A stretch of 64,000 bases of DNA from Paenibacillus alkalitolerans (GCF_016482785.1 NZ_JAEMXM010000021.1:23611-87610), one strand, 5' to 3'. Positions 44,701 to 54,119 are shown, numbered from the stretch's first letter. Translations and numbers: made by a program. The notes: generated from the letters alone by a model not told the origin.

Positions 44701-45231
44701 CTAAACGAGTTTCAACGAACGATAGTTATTTCTTATGTAGTTATAGCCCGAATACACGGTAATGATCAGTGCAATGTACATTAGTATTTGATCTATCTGG
44801 ACGCCCGACGTGATGTTTGAATGGCCGTTACTCAATAGCATCGCTGCAACTGCCGCAACTTGAAATGCCATCTTAATCTTGCCGTAGCGGTCAGCTTGCA
44901 AAGCAATTTTTCGGGATGAAGCGACAAGCCTAATAGCAGTTATAATGATTTCTCTACTTATTATGACCATAGCAATCCAGGCCGGTAGCCACTGCTGGCT
45001 AACCATGAGAATGAGCGCCGTTGAAATAAGCAATTTATCCGCCAAAGGATCGAGCAGCTTGCCCAGGTTCGTAATTTGATTGTATTTTCGGGCAATATAG
45101 CCGTCTAATTTATCTGTGGCGGATGCAAGGAGGAACACCGCTGCCGCATAATACGGGTTTGTCGGGAAAAGCAGGATTAATAAAGGAATCAATAATATCC
45201 TTGCAACGGTGATCTTATTAGCAAGATTCAT
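44701..45231 (-). CDS. pgsA: CDP-diacylglycerol--glycerol-3-phosphate 3-phosphatidyltransferase
   Basis: A 176-residue integral membrane enzyme that makes phosphatidylglycerophosphate, the first step to phosphatidylglycerol. The CDP-alcohol phosphotransferase motif D-G-x2-A-R-x8-G-x3-D-x3-D is present as DGYIARKYNQITNLGKLLDPLAD. It starts MNLANKITVARILLIPLLIL, typical of PgsA, and GGGAGG precedes the ATG at 45231. It is followed on the same strand by nnr. Confidence 0.93.
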   Translation of the reverse strand: MNLANKITVARILLIPLLILLFPTNPYYAAAVFLLASATDKLDGYIARKYNQITNLGKLLDPLADKLLISTALILMVSQQWLPAWIAMVIISREIIITAIRLVASSRKIALQADRYGKIKMAFQVAAVAAMLLSNGHSNITSGVQIDQILMYIALIITVYSGYNYIRNNYRSLKLV

Positions 45232-45310
45232 CGGTGTCCTCCCTAATCGGCGTATCTGCCGTTCTTATTGATTATTTCGCGCCGTATTCCTCAGGTTCCT
45301 TCCACGTAAA

Positions 45311-45360
45311 ACATAGAAAAGAAACTTCTGCAAAATACATTCAAGGATGAGTGACCGTTT
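45311..45360 (-). repeat. Second copy of the dispersed CTCATCCTTGAATGTA element
   Basis: Reverse complement of the block at 19556-19600: CTCATCCTTGAATGTA is identical and the flanks (CGGTC before, AGAAGTTT after) match over about 45 bp with a few differences. It is oriented toward pgsA and lies about 80 bp before its start, the same distance that the first copy has from the Gln-rich gene. Confidence 0.65.
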
Positions 45361-45366
45361 TGGATC

Positions 45367-45729
45367 CACTTGCGCACACTATCCCGTTTACTCATATTTG
45401 TAAATTAATATAGTCATATCACAACTTTTCGATCATGGACGCTCTTTGCGCAATCTGTCCTATGAGGCTAGGAGAAACTAGATCCTGGCTTTTTTTCCAT
45501 ACTTCCTTCGTGTCGGCTGCGGCCATTGCCTTTTTCTGAACGAGGGGGAGGGTAGTTGCTAGGCTTGCATTATCTGAACCAGAAGGATAGTGCGCGCAAG
45601 AGTGTTAGAATTGGGACGGAGCGGCCGCCACGCCAAATATTTTTAGGCCCTGCTGACGGGAGTCGAAATAGTGGTCATGATCCAATCGGTCATTCGGTTT
45701 ATCTGAACCATGGGTATAGTGCACGCAAG
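45367..45729. repeat. Three copies of a TTGCG-CACTAT motif
   Basis: TTGCGCACACTATCC occurs at about 45370-45384 on the plus strand. On the minus strand, TTGCGCGCACTATCC is at about 45600-45586 and TTGCGTGCACTATACC near 45728-45713. The two minus-strand copies continue into GGTTCAGATAA, a match over about 30 bp. They mark a decayed or mobile-element-derived stretch between pgsA and the VOC gene. Confidence 0.6.
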
Positions 45730-45841
45730 TGAGTCGGAACGGATTTGTCTCACCTTTCTGTAATTCTCCCTCAAGCCACGCCCTAATAACAAAAACCCGT
45801 CTTGCGACAGGTTCTCGTCCTTGTATCGGCCATATTCCCAT
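45419..45841 (-). pseudogene. Possible broken reading frame of unknown origin
   Basis: One frame stays open from 45841 to 45419 except for a TAA at 45607-45605. It contains two similar blocks, CVHYTHGSDKPND and CAHYPSGSDNASL, and ends with a protein-like tail, MAAADTKEVWKKSQDLVSPS then LIGQIAQRASMIEKL. I do not recognise it. It may be a decayed gene or chance reading through repeats; a 35-codon frame from the ATG at 45526 is the part that looks most coding. Confidence 0.3.
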
Positions 45842-45849
45842 GAGCCGTA

Positions 45850-46245
45850 TTATGAATCTTTAAGTCCCGATCCAAATCCGATAACATATCCGTCAGGGTC
45901 TTTAACCGAGAACTCTTTCCATGCGCCCCAGTCGTGCTCGGTTAGCTCCGGTTCCTGCGCAATGAACGCTCCATTCGCTTTAAACTCTTCGTATAGAGCA
46001 TCCAATTCCTTGTGCGTCTTTACATATGCGTAAGTATTCCATGTGTTTTTGTTCGGCTTGACATCAGCGGGGTCGTCAGCCTGAATTAACTTGAAACCAA
46101 GGCCAAAATTGTCTCGAACCGCCCACCACTCGTTAACATCGCACCCTAGCACATTTTGATAGTAGGATTTGGACTTTTCAAAGTCGGAAACCAACAGCAC
46201 CGTCAGACTGTTTTCAATTTTTGCTTTCACTTCATGATTCGACAT
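45850..46245 (-). CDS. VOC-family (glyoxalase/bleomycin-resistance fold) protein
   Basis: A 131-residue single VOC domain: strand TVLLVSDFEKSKSYYQNVLGC, FGLGFKLIQADDP in the middle and the typical end EFSVKDPDGYVIGFGSG. Members bind metal or sequester small toxic molecules. AAGGAGCG precedes the ATG at 46245. It stands on the same strand as two other VOC sequences (46318-47316). Substrate unknown. Confidence 0.88.
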   Translation of the reverse strand: MSNHEVKAKIENSLTVLLVSDFEKSKSYYQNVLGCDVNEWWAVRDNFGLGFKLIQADDPADVKPNKNTWNTYAYVKTHKELDALYEEFKANGAFIAQEPELTEHDWGAWKEFSVKDPDGYVIGFGSGLKDS

Positions 46246-46317
46246 CTAATCCGCTCCTTATTAAGAAAGCTAATTTTGATTAGGCGGTAAATTCTAACTA
46301 TGAACTTGCTATTCTCC

Positions 46318-46575
46318 TTACATTCTTTGAGTTGCCAACAATCTATTCCCACTCGAGTCCATGAACCAGAATTCTTTTCCTATTCCATTTGTTCGCACCT
46401 GATCTTCAACAATTACGCTATTATTTGACAGAACCCTATGTAATTTTTCAGCGTCATCAACTCGAAAGGATAAAATCGCACACTCATTCCCATTTACGTC
46501 TTTGAAATTCCAATTACCACTTGATTCGACAAAAAATAATGGAGCTCCGTTGAATATGGTAACATCAATTGTTTC
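46318..46575 (-). pseudogene. C-terminal VOC-domain remnant
   Basis: Directly after the TAG stop of the two-domain VOC gene, and in the same frame, an 85-codon open stretch reads TIFNGAPLFFVESSGNW, then AILSFRVDDAEKLHRVLSNN and KEFWFMDSSGNRLLATQRM, the second half of a VOC domain. It has no start codon or ribosome binding site of its own. It is either a gene fragment left by deletion or a third domain cut off by the stop. Confidence 0.6.
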
Positions 46576-47316
46576 CTACCGGCGTTCGATCAAGCCGAAT
46601 TCCCGGCCTTCAGGATCAACAAACGCGAATGTACGCAAACCGTCCGTTTCCGAAAAATCAGTAACCGCGACGCCTTTTTCCAATAAGTATTCATAATCCG
46701 CCCGTGCGTCGCTTGTCAGGAAATCACAATATCTGCCGTGGACAACGGAAGCCGGAGAGTCGAAAACCGTGACCGGAACACCGCGGAGGCAGCACATACG
46801 CGCTTCCGGAGAAGACGGGGTCTCCACCGTAAAATCGTACTCAATTTCCGTCCCCAACACGTCCTGAAACCACGCCAGCGTCGAATCGAATGACGCGGCT
46901 CCAAGGAATATTCCGTCAAGCCGAAAATAGTTGTTCGGATGCGGCGCCCATGCCGGATCGCTGATCACGCCAACCCGGTTACCGTCGGGATCTTTAAAGC
47001 CGAAATCGACGTAATGGTGCCAGTTCACCGGCTCCGTCGCGAAGACATCGCTTTTGTCCAATTCGGCGTGGGCCTTGCGGGCATCGTTACATTTAAGATG
47101 AAACGGGTTGCATTCATAGGTGTTCAGCCGCTCCGACTCCACCAAAACCAATGAAGCCCCTTCCTCCAGACGCAATGTGACTTGCCCGGCGGTTCTTGCA
47201 ATCTCTTGGAATCGAAAATGCCGCTTATACCAATCCGCCGATTTGCCTGCATCGCGCACGGGCACAAACATCTCATGAAGCGAAATGATGTGCAGCTTCG
47301 GTCCTGCATCTGCCAT
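46576..47316 (-). CDS. Two-domain VOC-family protein
   Basis: A 246-residue protein with two VOC units. The first spans about 10-115 (HEMFVPVRDAGKSADWYKRHF to FGFKDPDGNRVGVI) and the second about 128-245 (FLGAASFDSTLAWFQDVLGT to AFVDPEGREFGLIERR). Histidines and glutamates at usual metal positions are only partly conserved. GGGAG precedes the ATG. A histidine kinase fragment ends 6 bp upstream of the start. Function unknown; resistance or detoxification proteins of this size are common. Confidence 0.88.
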   Translation of the reverse strand: MADAGPKLHIISLHEMFVPVRDAGKSADWYKRHFRFQEIARTAGQVTLRLEEGASLVLVESERLNTYECNPFHLKCNDARKAHAELDKSDVFATEPVNWHHYVDFGFKDPDGNRVGVISDPAWAPHPNNYFRLDGIFLGAASFDSTLAWFQDVLGTEIEYDFTVETPSSPEARMCCLRGVPVTVFDSPASVVHGRYCDFLTSDARADYEYLLEKGVAVTDFSETDGLRTFAFVDPEGREFGLIERR

Positions 47317-47322
47317 GAAAAT

Positions 47323-47601
47323 CTACTCCCTTATTCTTTCAAATGTATGAGTCATGACGGGAACCATCAGCGTATAACGATCATTCGCCGACGGTATGAT
47401 TTTTCTCAGTTCGTTTTCGATGTTCGTTGAATCCAGGTTTAATAAATCGGAAGAAATATTGAGCAGTTGCCGGTCATACAGGTTGAAAGCCAGACTTAAC
47501 GCGGCCATGGAAAGCAGAAAGACGAATAAAATAATCCCGGTTAATATCCAGATTAGCTTCCATTTAATTGAAAGCCGACGATAATACGACCGCAATACCA
47601 T
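47323..47601 (-). pseudogene. Truncated sensor histidine kinase, N-terminal fragment
   Basis: A 92-codon frame starts with a basic segment and one membrane helix (LIWILTGIILFVFLLSMAAL), then LYDRQLLNISSDLLNLDSTN and IENELRKI, which correspond closely to the start of YesM-type kinases such as the one at 22793 (IYDRQLYEKSSQVLNLSSSA). After ELRKI it runs into an unrelated 20-residue tail. Sensor domain remainder, HAMP and kinase domains are missing, so it is non-functional as a kinase. Confidence 0.75.
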
Positions 47602-47801
47602 CTTGAGAATACCTTCATCCTATTACCACGCGCAGACACATAACCGTAATTTATAAGCTTTCTATTTTTCGAGTTGGTTGTCAATATAAAAAACCTGGGG
47701 ATTGGTTAAAATGAAGTCCGCCTGAGTATGGAGGATGCCAAGATGCACCAAAGAGCCGCTTATAGCTGCTAATTGGCAGCATGCTCGTTATCTTCCCTAC
47801 G

Positions 47802-47829
47802 AAAAACCCGAACCGTTATTCGGTCCGGG
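47802..47829 (-). terminator. Terminator of the GH36 gene
   Basis: CCCGAACCG at 47807-47815 pairs with CGGTCCGGG at 47821-47829 (one mismatch) around TTATT. Read on the minus strand the stem is followed by TTTTT (47806-47802). It lies 11 bp after the GH36 stop. Confidence 0.75.
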
Positions 47830-47839
47830 CTTCCACTAA

Positions 47840-50041
47840 TTATCTATTACTTTTTGCGTCCATCGTCCGCAGCCGCCATATATGGCTATTGAAATCCCCG
47901 CGCTTCGCCGGCACACGAAGCCCTACCGCCATCAACTCGTCGCCGCCGAACGTTTCCCCGCTCTCGACCAGTTCATAATCCGCGTCCGAGTTCAGTCCTT
48001 GCAACCGGACCGAACGAAACCCCGAATTCGGCTGCTCCAACACCTTGCAGTAGAAAACGATGGCTTCGGAGCGATTATCCGATACGATCATCCATGCCGC
48101 TTCGTTCCCCTCAAACGGACTCAGCAGACGATACAAGTCGCCGAATTGGATCAATTTCCGCACTTCCTTAAACCATGCGACTTGTCCTTTAGCGATACCC
48201 ATATCCTGTTCGGTGAACCGGGTCAAATCCAGCTCGTAACCGAACGCGCCAAAGAACGCTACATTCCCCCGCGTCTCCAGCGACGTTACTCGCCCGACCA
48301 TGTGATTCGGAACATCCGATACATGCGCCCCGATCGTGCTGACCGGGTAGACGATGCTGGTTCCGTATTGAATCTTCAGCCTGCTGATCGCATCCGTGTT
48401 ATCGCTGGCCCATGTCTGAGGCATGTAATAAAGGATGCCGGGGTCAAACCGTCCGCCGCCGCTGGAGCAGCTCTCGAACAGAACATGAGGGAAGGCCGTT
48501 GTCAGCCGCTCCATCACCTGATATACCCCAAGCATATACCGGTGGGCCGTCTCGCGTTGGCGCTCCGAAGGAAGCGCTTCGGAACCGACCTCGGTCATAT
48601 GCCGGTTCATATCCCATTTCACATACGCAATCGGCGTACTTCCTAGAATGTCCGACAGCTGCTCCACAATTGCATCGCATACTTCCTGCCGCGAAAAATC
48701 GAGAATCAACTGGCTCCGGCTCAACGTACGGTGCCGCCCTTTGACATGGATGCACCAATCCGGATGTTTCCGGTAGAGCTCGCTATCCTCGGAGACCATC
48801 TCCGGCTCGAACCACAAGCCGAATTGCAAGCCGAGCTTATTGATCCGTTCTGCCAAATTATCCAGACCGCCCGGAAGCTTCTCCCGGTAAACGAACCAAT
48901 CGCCAAGCGAGCTTTTGTCGTCGTTTCGTTTGCCGAACCAACCGTCGTCCAATACTAGCAACTCGATGCCAAGCTCACTCCCTTTGGCTGCGATCTGCTC
49001 GATCTTATCCGCCGTGAAGTTAAAGTAGGTACCTTCCCAGTTGTTGACAAGCACAGGTCTTTCCTTATCCCGATACTCCCCTCTGCACAATCGGGAACGA
49101 TAGAGTCTGTGGTATATCCGGGACATCCCTCCCAACCCCTCGTCCGAGTATACCATCACCGCCTCCGGCGTCTGAAAGGCTTCACCCGGCTCCAAAAGCC
49201 AAGAAAAGTCAAACGGGTTAATCCCCATAACGACACGCGTCGTATCGTATTGGTCCACTTCCACGTTCGCAATGAAGTTCCCGCTGTATACGAGACTGAA
49301 GCCGTACACTTCCCCCGCCTGCTCGCCAGCTTCCTTCCGCATGAGCGCAAGGAAGGGGTTGTGCTGCGGGCTGCTTGCTCCCCGCTTGCTCTCGACGGAC
49401 TGGTTCCCCGGAAACAACGGTCTCCGGTACATATTTCGTTCGTTCGCCCATGCTCCGGAGAGGTGAAGCATGTCATAATCCGCATCGTCGAAGTCCATAC
49501 TTAGACTTGCCGCCTGAAGTAGCTTCACCTTTATTTGGTCCTTGTTGACGAATCTGACGGAACGCGTCATCGCGTCCCATTGATGAAATACGGTGTACGA
49601 AAGAATCACGTGAATATCCAACAGAGTGTCCCTGAGTTCGATTTCCAGCGTTTCGGCTTCATCATCGCTTTCCGTATATGTGGCGGGAAGCCCTTCCAGC
49701 TTTGGCTTCCCTTGCACGATCCGATAGGAATGAAACCGCAAATCGCATGTCGTCGAGCCGTCCTCCTGACTGATCTGAAACGCCGGTGTGCGGAAATCGC
49801 CCGTACCGAAGCTCGGATACTCCTGCGGCAGCATATCTAACGAAAAATTCCAATCCCCGTCCGGGTTAGGCGATAGTGGACGGCCCTTAAAAACAATCGG
49901 CCTTGAATCTCGAAACCTGTTGACCCTCTTACCCCAATAGCGATGCGTTACATATCCTTCCCGTACAATTTGCAGCACATAGCTAGTATTCTTGGTCGTT
50001 AAGTGAAATATTCGGCTCTTTTCGTCGTAATGAATCGTCAT
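47840..50041 (-). CDS. GH36 alpha-galactosidase
   Basis: A 733-residue family 36 retaining alpha-galactosidase: N-terminal beta-sandwich, then a (beta/alpha)8 barrel with LLVLDDGWFGKRNDDKSSLG, nucleophile Asp in YVKWDMNRHMTEVG, CSSGGGRFDPG and the acid/base Asp in TWASDNTDAISRLKIQYG. No signal peptide: it hydrolyses imported raffinose-type or galactomannan oligosaccharides. GGGAGG precedes the ATG at 50041. It is monocistronic with a terminator. Length matches AgaA/RafA-type enzymes. Confidence 0.95.
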   Translation of the reverse strand: MTIHYDEKSRIFHLTTKNTSYVLQIVREGYVTHRYWGKRVNRFRDSRPIVFKGRPLSPNPDGDWNFSLDMLPQEYPSFGTGDFRTPAFQISQEDGSTTCDLRFHSYRIVQGKPKLEGLPATYTESDDEAETLEIELRDTLLDIHVILSYTVFHQWDAMTRSVRFVNKDQIKVKLLQAASLSMDFDDADYDMLHLSGAWANERNMYRRPLFPGNQSVESKRGASSPQHNPFLALMRKEAGEQAGEVYGFSLVYSGNFIANVEVDQYDTTRVVMGINPFDFSWLLEPGEAFQTPEAVMVYSDEGLGGMSRIYHRLYRSRLCRGEYRDKERPVLVNNWEGTYFNFTADKIEQIAAKGSELGIELLVLDDGWFGKRNDDKSSLGDWFVYREKLPGGLDNLAERINKLGLQFGLWFEPEMVSEDSELYRKHPDWCIHVKGRHRTLSRSQLILDFSRQEVCDAIVEQLSDILGSTPIAYVKWDMNRHMTEVGSEALPSERQRETAHRYMLGVYQVMERLTTAFPHVLFESCSSGGGRFDPGILYYMPQTWASDNTDAISRLKIQYGTSIVYPVSTIGAHVSDVPNHMVGRVTSLETRGNVAFFGAFGYELDLTRFTEQDMGIAKGQVAWFKEVRKLIQFGDLYRLLSPFEGNEAAWMIVSDNRSEAIVFYCKVLEQPNSGFRSVRLQGLNSDADYELVESGETFGGDELMAVGLRVPAKRGDFNSHIWRLRTMDAKSNR

Positions 50042-50344
50042 TTTACCTAATCCTCCCTAAGTATTGTACTTGATACGCTAATCTTATAAACTGTTGAGTC
50101 GGAGTTGCGACAGGATGTACCGCCTGTGCATCTTCAGGAACAATATTGGCTGTCACATCCCGATCCAGCACATTAACCGCTTTAATAATAATATCCCCTG
50201 TAACATAATCATAGCGTCAGCGTTGAACGTCGATCCCAACCCGTTCTGGGCATATGGCGATACAGGGAAGCGGCGTTCAACGCGCTCCTGGATGAGCCGT
50301 TCCGTTCTAGTATAACGGCAAGTACCTCCCGACAACTTCCGAAA
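50042..50344. other. Intergenic stretch with a 10-bp inverted repeat
   Basis: No gene was recognised. GCGTTGAACG at 50220-50229 is inverted at 50274-50283 with 44 nt between the arms. The stretch must hold the GH36 promoter at its left end. Confidence 0.4.
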
Positions 50345-50368
50345 GAGCCTCTCAATACAAGAGGCTCC
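50344..50368 (-). terminator. Terminator of the secreted lyase-like gene
   Basis: GAGCCTC at 50345-50351 pairs with 50361-50367 (extendable by one pair each side) around an AT-rich loop. On the minus strand it is followed by TTTC. It lies about 47 bp after the stop at 50415. Confidence 0.55.
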
Positions 50369-50414
50369 TGCGGCTTAATCCGTTATTTCGTAATCGAATC
50401 ACGGTGTCGGAAGA

Positions 50415-53400
50415 CTAATTCCCCAGAACTAAATAATCCACATTGCCGCCGCTTGATCCGATTGCGGTTGCTCGAACGGTATTATTTCCAGCGTTCAAAG
50501 AAGCAGTAAAACTTACCGTCGACCATGTGCTCCAGCTGCCTGTTGGCGGAAAGGACAAGCTGCTGACGACTACATTTCCATTCACCTTGATTTCCAGTGG
50601 ACGATCCGTGCTGCCGCCGTTGGCATAACCGATGGTGATCGTATAAGTTCCGGCTGTGCTTGCATTTACCGTCCATTCCACATAATCTCCGCTTGCATTG
50701 GTATAGTCTGCATACCCTGTTCCTGAATACCCGGAATTCTGGTTCGATACAACGGCTCCGCTTAATACTGCATCTTCTGCTTCATAAAACGTTGTCGCAG
50801 TTGCGGTAATGCTCGCCTTTGACAAGTTTCCTTCGGCGTCATACGCTTTTACCGTGTAGTTGTAAGCCGTTGATGCGGCAAGTCCGGTATCGCTGTAAGA
50901 CGTCGTCGTCGAAGACCCGACTTCCACGCCGTCACGGTACACCTTATAGCCGGCAACGCCCCCATTATCCGTTGAGGCATCCCAAGTCAAGTCGATTTGG
51001 CTGCTGGAAACGGCCGTAGCAGACAGATTGGCCGGTGCCGTCGGGGCTTCGGTGTAAGAAGCCAAATAATCCACATTACCGCCGCTGTATCCGATTGCGG
51101 TTGCTCGCACCGTATTATCTCCAGCGTTCAAAGAAGCTGTAACACTTACCGTCGATATTGTGCTCCAGTCGCCTGTCGGCGGGAAGGACAAGCTGCTGTC
51201 GACTACATTTCCATTCACCTTGATTTCCAGTGGGCGATCCGAGGTGCTGCCGTTGACATAGCCGAAGGTGAGCGTATAAGTTCCGGCTGCGCTTGCATTT
51301 ACCGTCCATTCCACATAATCCCCGCTAGCATTAACGTAGTCTACATACCCTGTTCCTGAATACGAACTATCGGTTACTACCATGGCACCGCTTAATACAG
51401 CATCTTCTGCTTCATAAATCCATGAGGGGTCCATCAACGTTGTCGCAGTTGCGGTATTGCTCGCCATTGACAAGTTTCCTGCGGCGTCATACGCTTTTAC
51501 CGTGTAGTTGTAAGCCGTATATGCGGCAATTCCGGTGTCGCTGTAAGACGTCGTCGTCGAAGACCCGACTTCCACGCCGTCACGGTACACCTTATAGCCG
51601 TCAACGCCCTCACTATCTGTTGAGGCATCCCAAGTCAAGTCGATTTGGCTGCTGGAAACGGCCGCAGCGGACAGATTGGCCGGTACCGTGGGGCCTTCGG
51701 TGTAAGAACCCAGAACTAAATAATCCACATTGCCGCCGCTGGATCCGATTGCGGTTGCTCGCACGGTATTATTTCCAGCGTTCAAAGAAGCTGCAACCCT
51801 TACCGTCGATATTGTGCTCCAGTCGCCTGTCGGCGGGAAAGACAAGCTGCTGTCGACTACATTTCCATTCACCTTGATTTCAAGTGGACGATCCGAGGTG
51901 CTGCCGTTGACATAGCCGAAGGTGAGCGTATAAGTTCCGGCTTCGCTTGCATTTACCGTCCATTCCACATAATCCCCGCTGTCATTGACATAGTCTGCGT
52001 ACCCTGTTCCTGAATACGAACTATCGTTTACTACCTTGGCACCGCTTAATTCAGCATCTTCTGCTTCATAATACGCTTGCACGAGCAGCTCTCCCCCCTG
52101 CGCAAGCTCAGCCACAAGCTGCCCTGACATCGATCCTCCAGCGACCTCTACCTTATAATAGTAACTCGTATTTAGAGTAAGTCCCGCGTCTGTATATGAT
52201 GTGCCAGTAACTGGCGCATCTGTAATTTTTGTAAAGCCCGAGTCTGGCGACGTAGTTCTGTAAATGTTGTAGCCCAATGCATCCGGTACGGCCGTCCAGC
52301 TCAAGTTTATCGCATTCGAATCTGCTTTGGACGCTGTCAGTCCTGAAACCTTGCCCAAGACGATCCTGTTGCTCAACCCGTCGGCCTTGGCTGCATCCGG
52401 TGTGTACAACAAAGTCGCAAGCGGATAGTCCTTCCCGGAGACTTCCGGCATTCTCGTCTCGTAAGCATAGGCTAAGTATTTATATTTTTCCTGGGTCATA
52501 TCCTGTGGATCAATATATTTGTAATAATTGTACAAAACACTTAAGTAAGGATCGAATCTACCCCTGCCCGGCCATGGGTTGATCTTCTCAAAATATTGAA
52601 TAGTGCTGCTTTGGTTTGCCCATGCAGGCGTCCATAACACTTCATACCCCAGATGATATTTTAGAGCATAAGTCGTCCCTTCCAGCAAGCGGTCATCGAG
52701 GAAATTGAATGCATTCACCGCATTAGCGGCAGTAGACATCGCTCCGGTTACCGGGTCAACCTTCGTGCCTTGGGCATTGATGGTTTGCGCCAATGTAGAC
52801 AGTCCGGCGATATCGGCGTACGTATGTCCCTGATCGCGTCCCATTTCTACTAACTGCACATGGTAATCCGACGGGTCGAGCGGTTCTCCTGTCATTTCAT
52901 TTTCCGTCATCCATCGCATCTGATGCTTGATCGAACCATTTCTTCCTCCATCATTGCCTTGTGCATTCACTGTCGCCGCTTCTACGGCCTCCGCATACAG
53001 TTCCAGGTCATTGGTGAAGATGGCTCTTCCTATCGTTCCCATCACGGTAAACTGGTGCTGGTTCATGAAAAAAGAATGCGCGTTATAAGTGACCGAGCAA
53101 AGATCCATCATATTGGTCAGATTCTGAGTATCGCTTTCCGTCCATTTCTCACTTTCCGTTGGCGTATCGGAATAACGCAAAATTTCTGCCGCTGCCGCCA
53201 ACAAATACGTCACCGTTGCAAGGCGAAAATTCGTATGCTCAACAACAGACTGGATGCCGGAATAAGCTCTTATGATATACATCGCTTTCGAACGATACGT
53301 TTCATCACCGGTAATATACCACATAATGGCTTGATGAAAAGCCGTTTTAGCATCCGTATTCGCGCGCGTTGTTGCATATTCGCTGGGATTTTCATAATAT

Positions 53401-53819
53401 ACGCCGTCTACCGTTTCAGGCCAAGGACCGCGAATATTGATGAAGATGTCATTTCCTTCTTCGTAATATATGCGTGGGTCTTTACTGGATTGAGAGTCGC
53501 TGGCAAAAGCGTTAAATGCCGTATTCCAGGGCTCATCCCCTGCTCTTACATGATCACGCATATTGTCCAAATCCACCTGTCTCATTGCAATGCCCGGATG
53601 GTGGATGGTGGCCGTAATCGTATTCCCGTTAGCATCCGTATAGGAAGCCTCGACATCGGTGTTCACCACCTGCGGTTTGTACGACGTGATCAACGGAGAA
53701 ATTTCCGCTCTTGCTGTCTCAACAGGCCCAAATCCGATAAAACCTGTCATTGCTACCATGAAACAAAGAATACTGAAAAGAATCGTTCTACCGTGGCTTC
53801 CTTTTTTAAAGTAATCCAT
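50415..53819 (-). CDS. Secreted alginate-lyase-fold polysaccharide lyase with three Fn3-CBM units
   Basis: A 1134-residue exported protein. The signal peptide (RTILFSILCFMVAMTGFIGF, ending near AETARAE) is followed by an (alpha/alpha) toroid domain (about 50-480) resembling alginate lyase PF05426-type enzymes: FHQAIMWYITGDETYR, EHTNFRLATVTYLLAAAAEI and NAHSFFMNQHQFTVMGT, with a likely catalytic Asn-His pair. Then come Fn3 (488-572), CBM6/35-like (581-700), Fn3, CBM (798-920), Fn3 and CBM (1011-1134). Glucuronan, alginate or a pectic polymer are possible substrates. Its ~650-bp Fn3-CBM repeats are nearly identical at DNA level. Start ATG 53819 follows AAGGAGG. Confidence 0.8.
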   Translation of the reverse strand: MDYFKKGSHGRTILFSILCFMVAMTGFIGFGPVETARAEISPLITSYKPQVVNTDVEASYTDANGNTITATIHHPGIAMRQVDLDNMRDHVRAGDEPWNTAFNAFASDSQSSKDPRIYYEEGNDIFINIRGPWPETVDGVYYENPSEYATTRANTDAKTAFHQAIMWYITGDETYRSKAMYIIRAYSGIQSVVEHTNFRLATVTYLLAAAAEILRYSDTPTESEKWTESDTQNLTNMMDLCSVTYNAHSFFMNQHQFTVMGTIGRAIFTNDLELYAEAVEAATVNAQGNDGGRNGSIKHQMRWMTENEMTGEPLDPSDYHVQLVEMGRDQGHTYADIAGLSTLAQTINAQGTKVDPVTGAMSTAANAVNAFNFLDDRLLEGTTYALKYHLGYEVLWTPAWANQSSTIQYFEKINPWPGRGRFDPYLSVLYNYYKYIDPQDMTQEKYKYLAYAYETRMPEVSGKDYPLATLLYTPDAAKADGLSNRIVLGKVSGLTASKADSNAINLSWTAVPDALGYNIYRTTSPDSGFTKITDAPVTGTSYTDAGLTLNTSYYYKVEVAGGSMSGQLVAELAQGGELLVQAYYEAEDAELSGAKVVNDSSYSGTGYADYVNDSGDYVEWTVNASEAGTYTLTFGYVNGSTSDRPLEIKVNGNVVDSSLSFPPTGDWSTISTVRVAASLNAGNNTVRATAIGSSGGNVDYLVLGSYTEGPTVPANLSAAAVSSSQIDLTWDASTDSEGVDGYKVYRDGVEVGSSTTTSYSDTGIAAYTAYNYTVKAYDAAGNLSMASNTATATTLMDPSWIYEAEDAVLSGAMVVTDSSYSGTGYVDYVNASGDYVEWTVNASAAGTYTLTFGYVNGSTSDRPLEIKVNGNVVDSSLSFPPTGDWSTISTVSVTASLNAGDNTVRATAIGYSGGNVDYLASYTEAPTAPANLSATAVSSSQIDLTWDASTDNGGVAGYKVYRDGVEVGSSTTTSYSDTGLAASTAYNYTVKAYDAEGNLSKASITATATTFYEAEDAVLSGAVVSNQNSGYSGTGYADYTNASGDYVEWTVNASTAGTYTITIGYANGGSTDRPLEIKVNGNVVVSSLSFPPTGSWSTWSTVSFTASLNAGNNTVRATAIGSSGGNVDYLVLGN
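50418..52075 (-). repeat. Three near-identical CBM modules separated by Fn3 modules
   Basis: Coding repeats inside the lyase-like gene: CBM copies at about 50418-50785, 51060-51425 and 51720-52075, with Fn3 copies between. Long stretches are identical, for example the segments encoding SSLSFPPTG and NAGNNTVRATAIG. Such recent internal duplications are prone to recombination and assembly collapse. Confidence 0.85.
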
Positions 53820-54069
53820 TAAAATTTCCTCCTTATAATTGACCCTTTTCGCTGTAACTCTACAGGAGTTCACCTTAGTTGTCGGATTGATCATGAGCAC
53901 TATGACGGTATTTCGCCGGTTGGCGATTCAATGTCTTAGATTTGTGGACTTGGCCTCACCTCCATAACAATTTGGTTGCGAAACGTCATGAATTATTTCG
54001 CTTGCACCACCTCCTTTGTGCCCACAAATGTTGGTAATTTTGTAAACGCTCCCAATGATGATCTGTGGA

Positions 54070-54097
54070 AAGGCCGACAAAGAGCTTTGTCGGCCTT
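54070..54097 (-). terminator. Terminator of the giant secreted protein gene
   Basis: AAGGCCGACAAAG at 54070-54082 pairs perfectly with 54085-54097 with a 2-nt centre, 23 bp after the stop at 54120. On the minus strand the stem ends CCTTTCC, a short T-run. Confidence 0.75.
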
Positions 54098-54119
54098 CAC
54101 TCTTGCTGTTATGATTTGA

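Noticed and set aside
52860..53822. Long plus-strand open frame (320 codons)
   Set aside because: It lies opposite the secreted lyase-like gene, has no ribosome binding site or recognisable domain, and reflects codon bias of the real gene.
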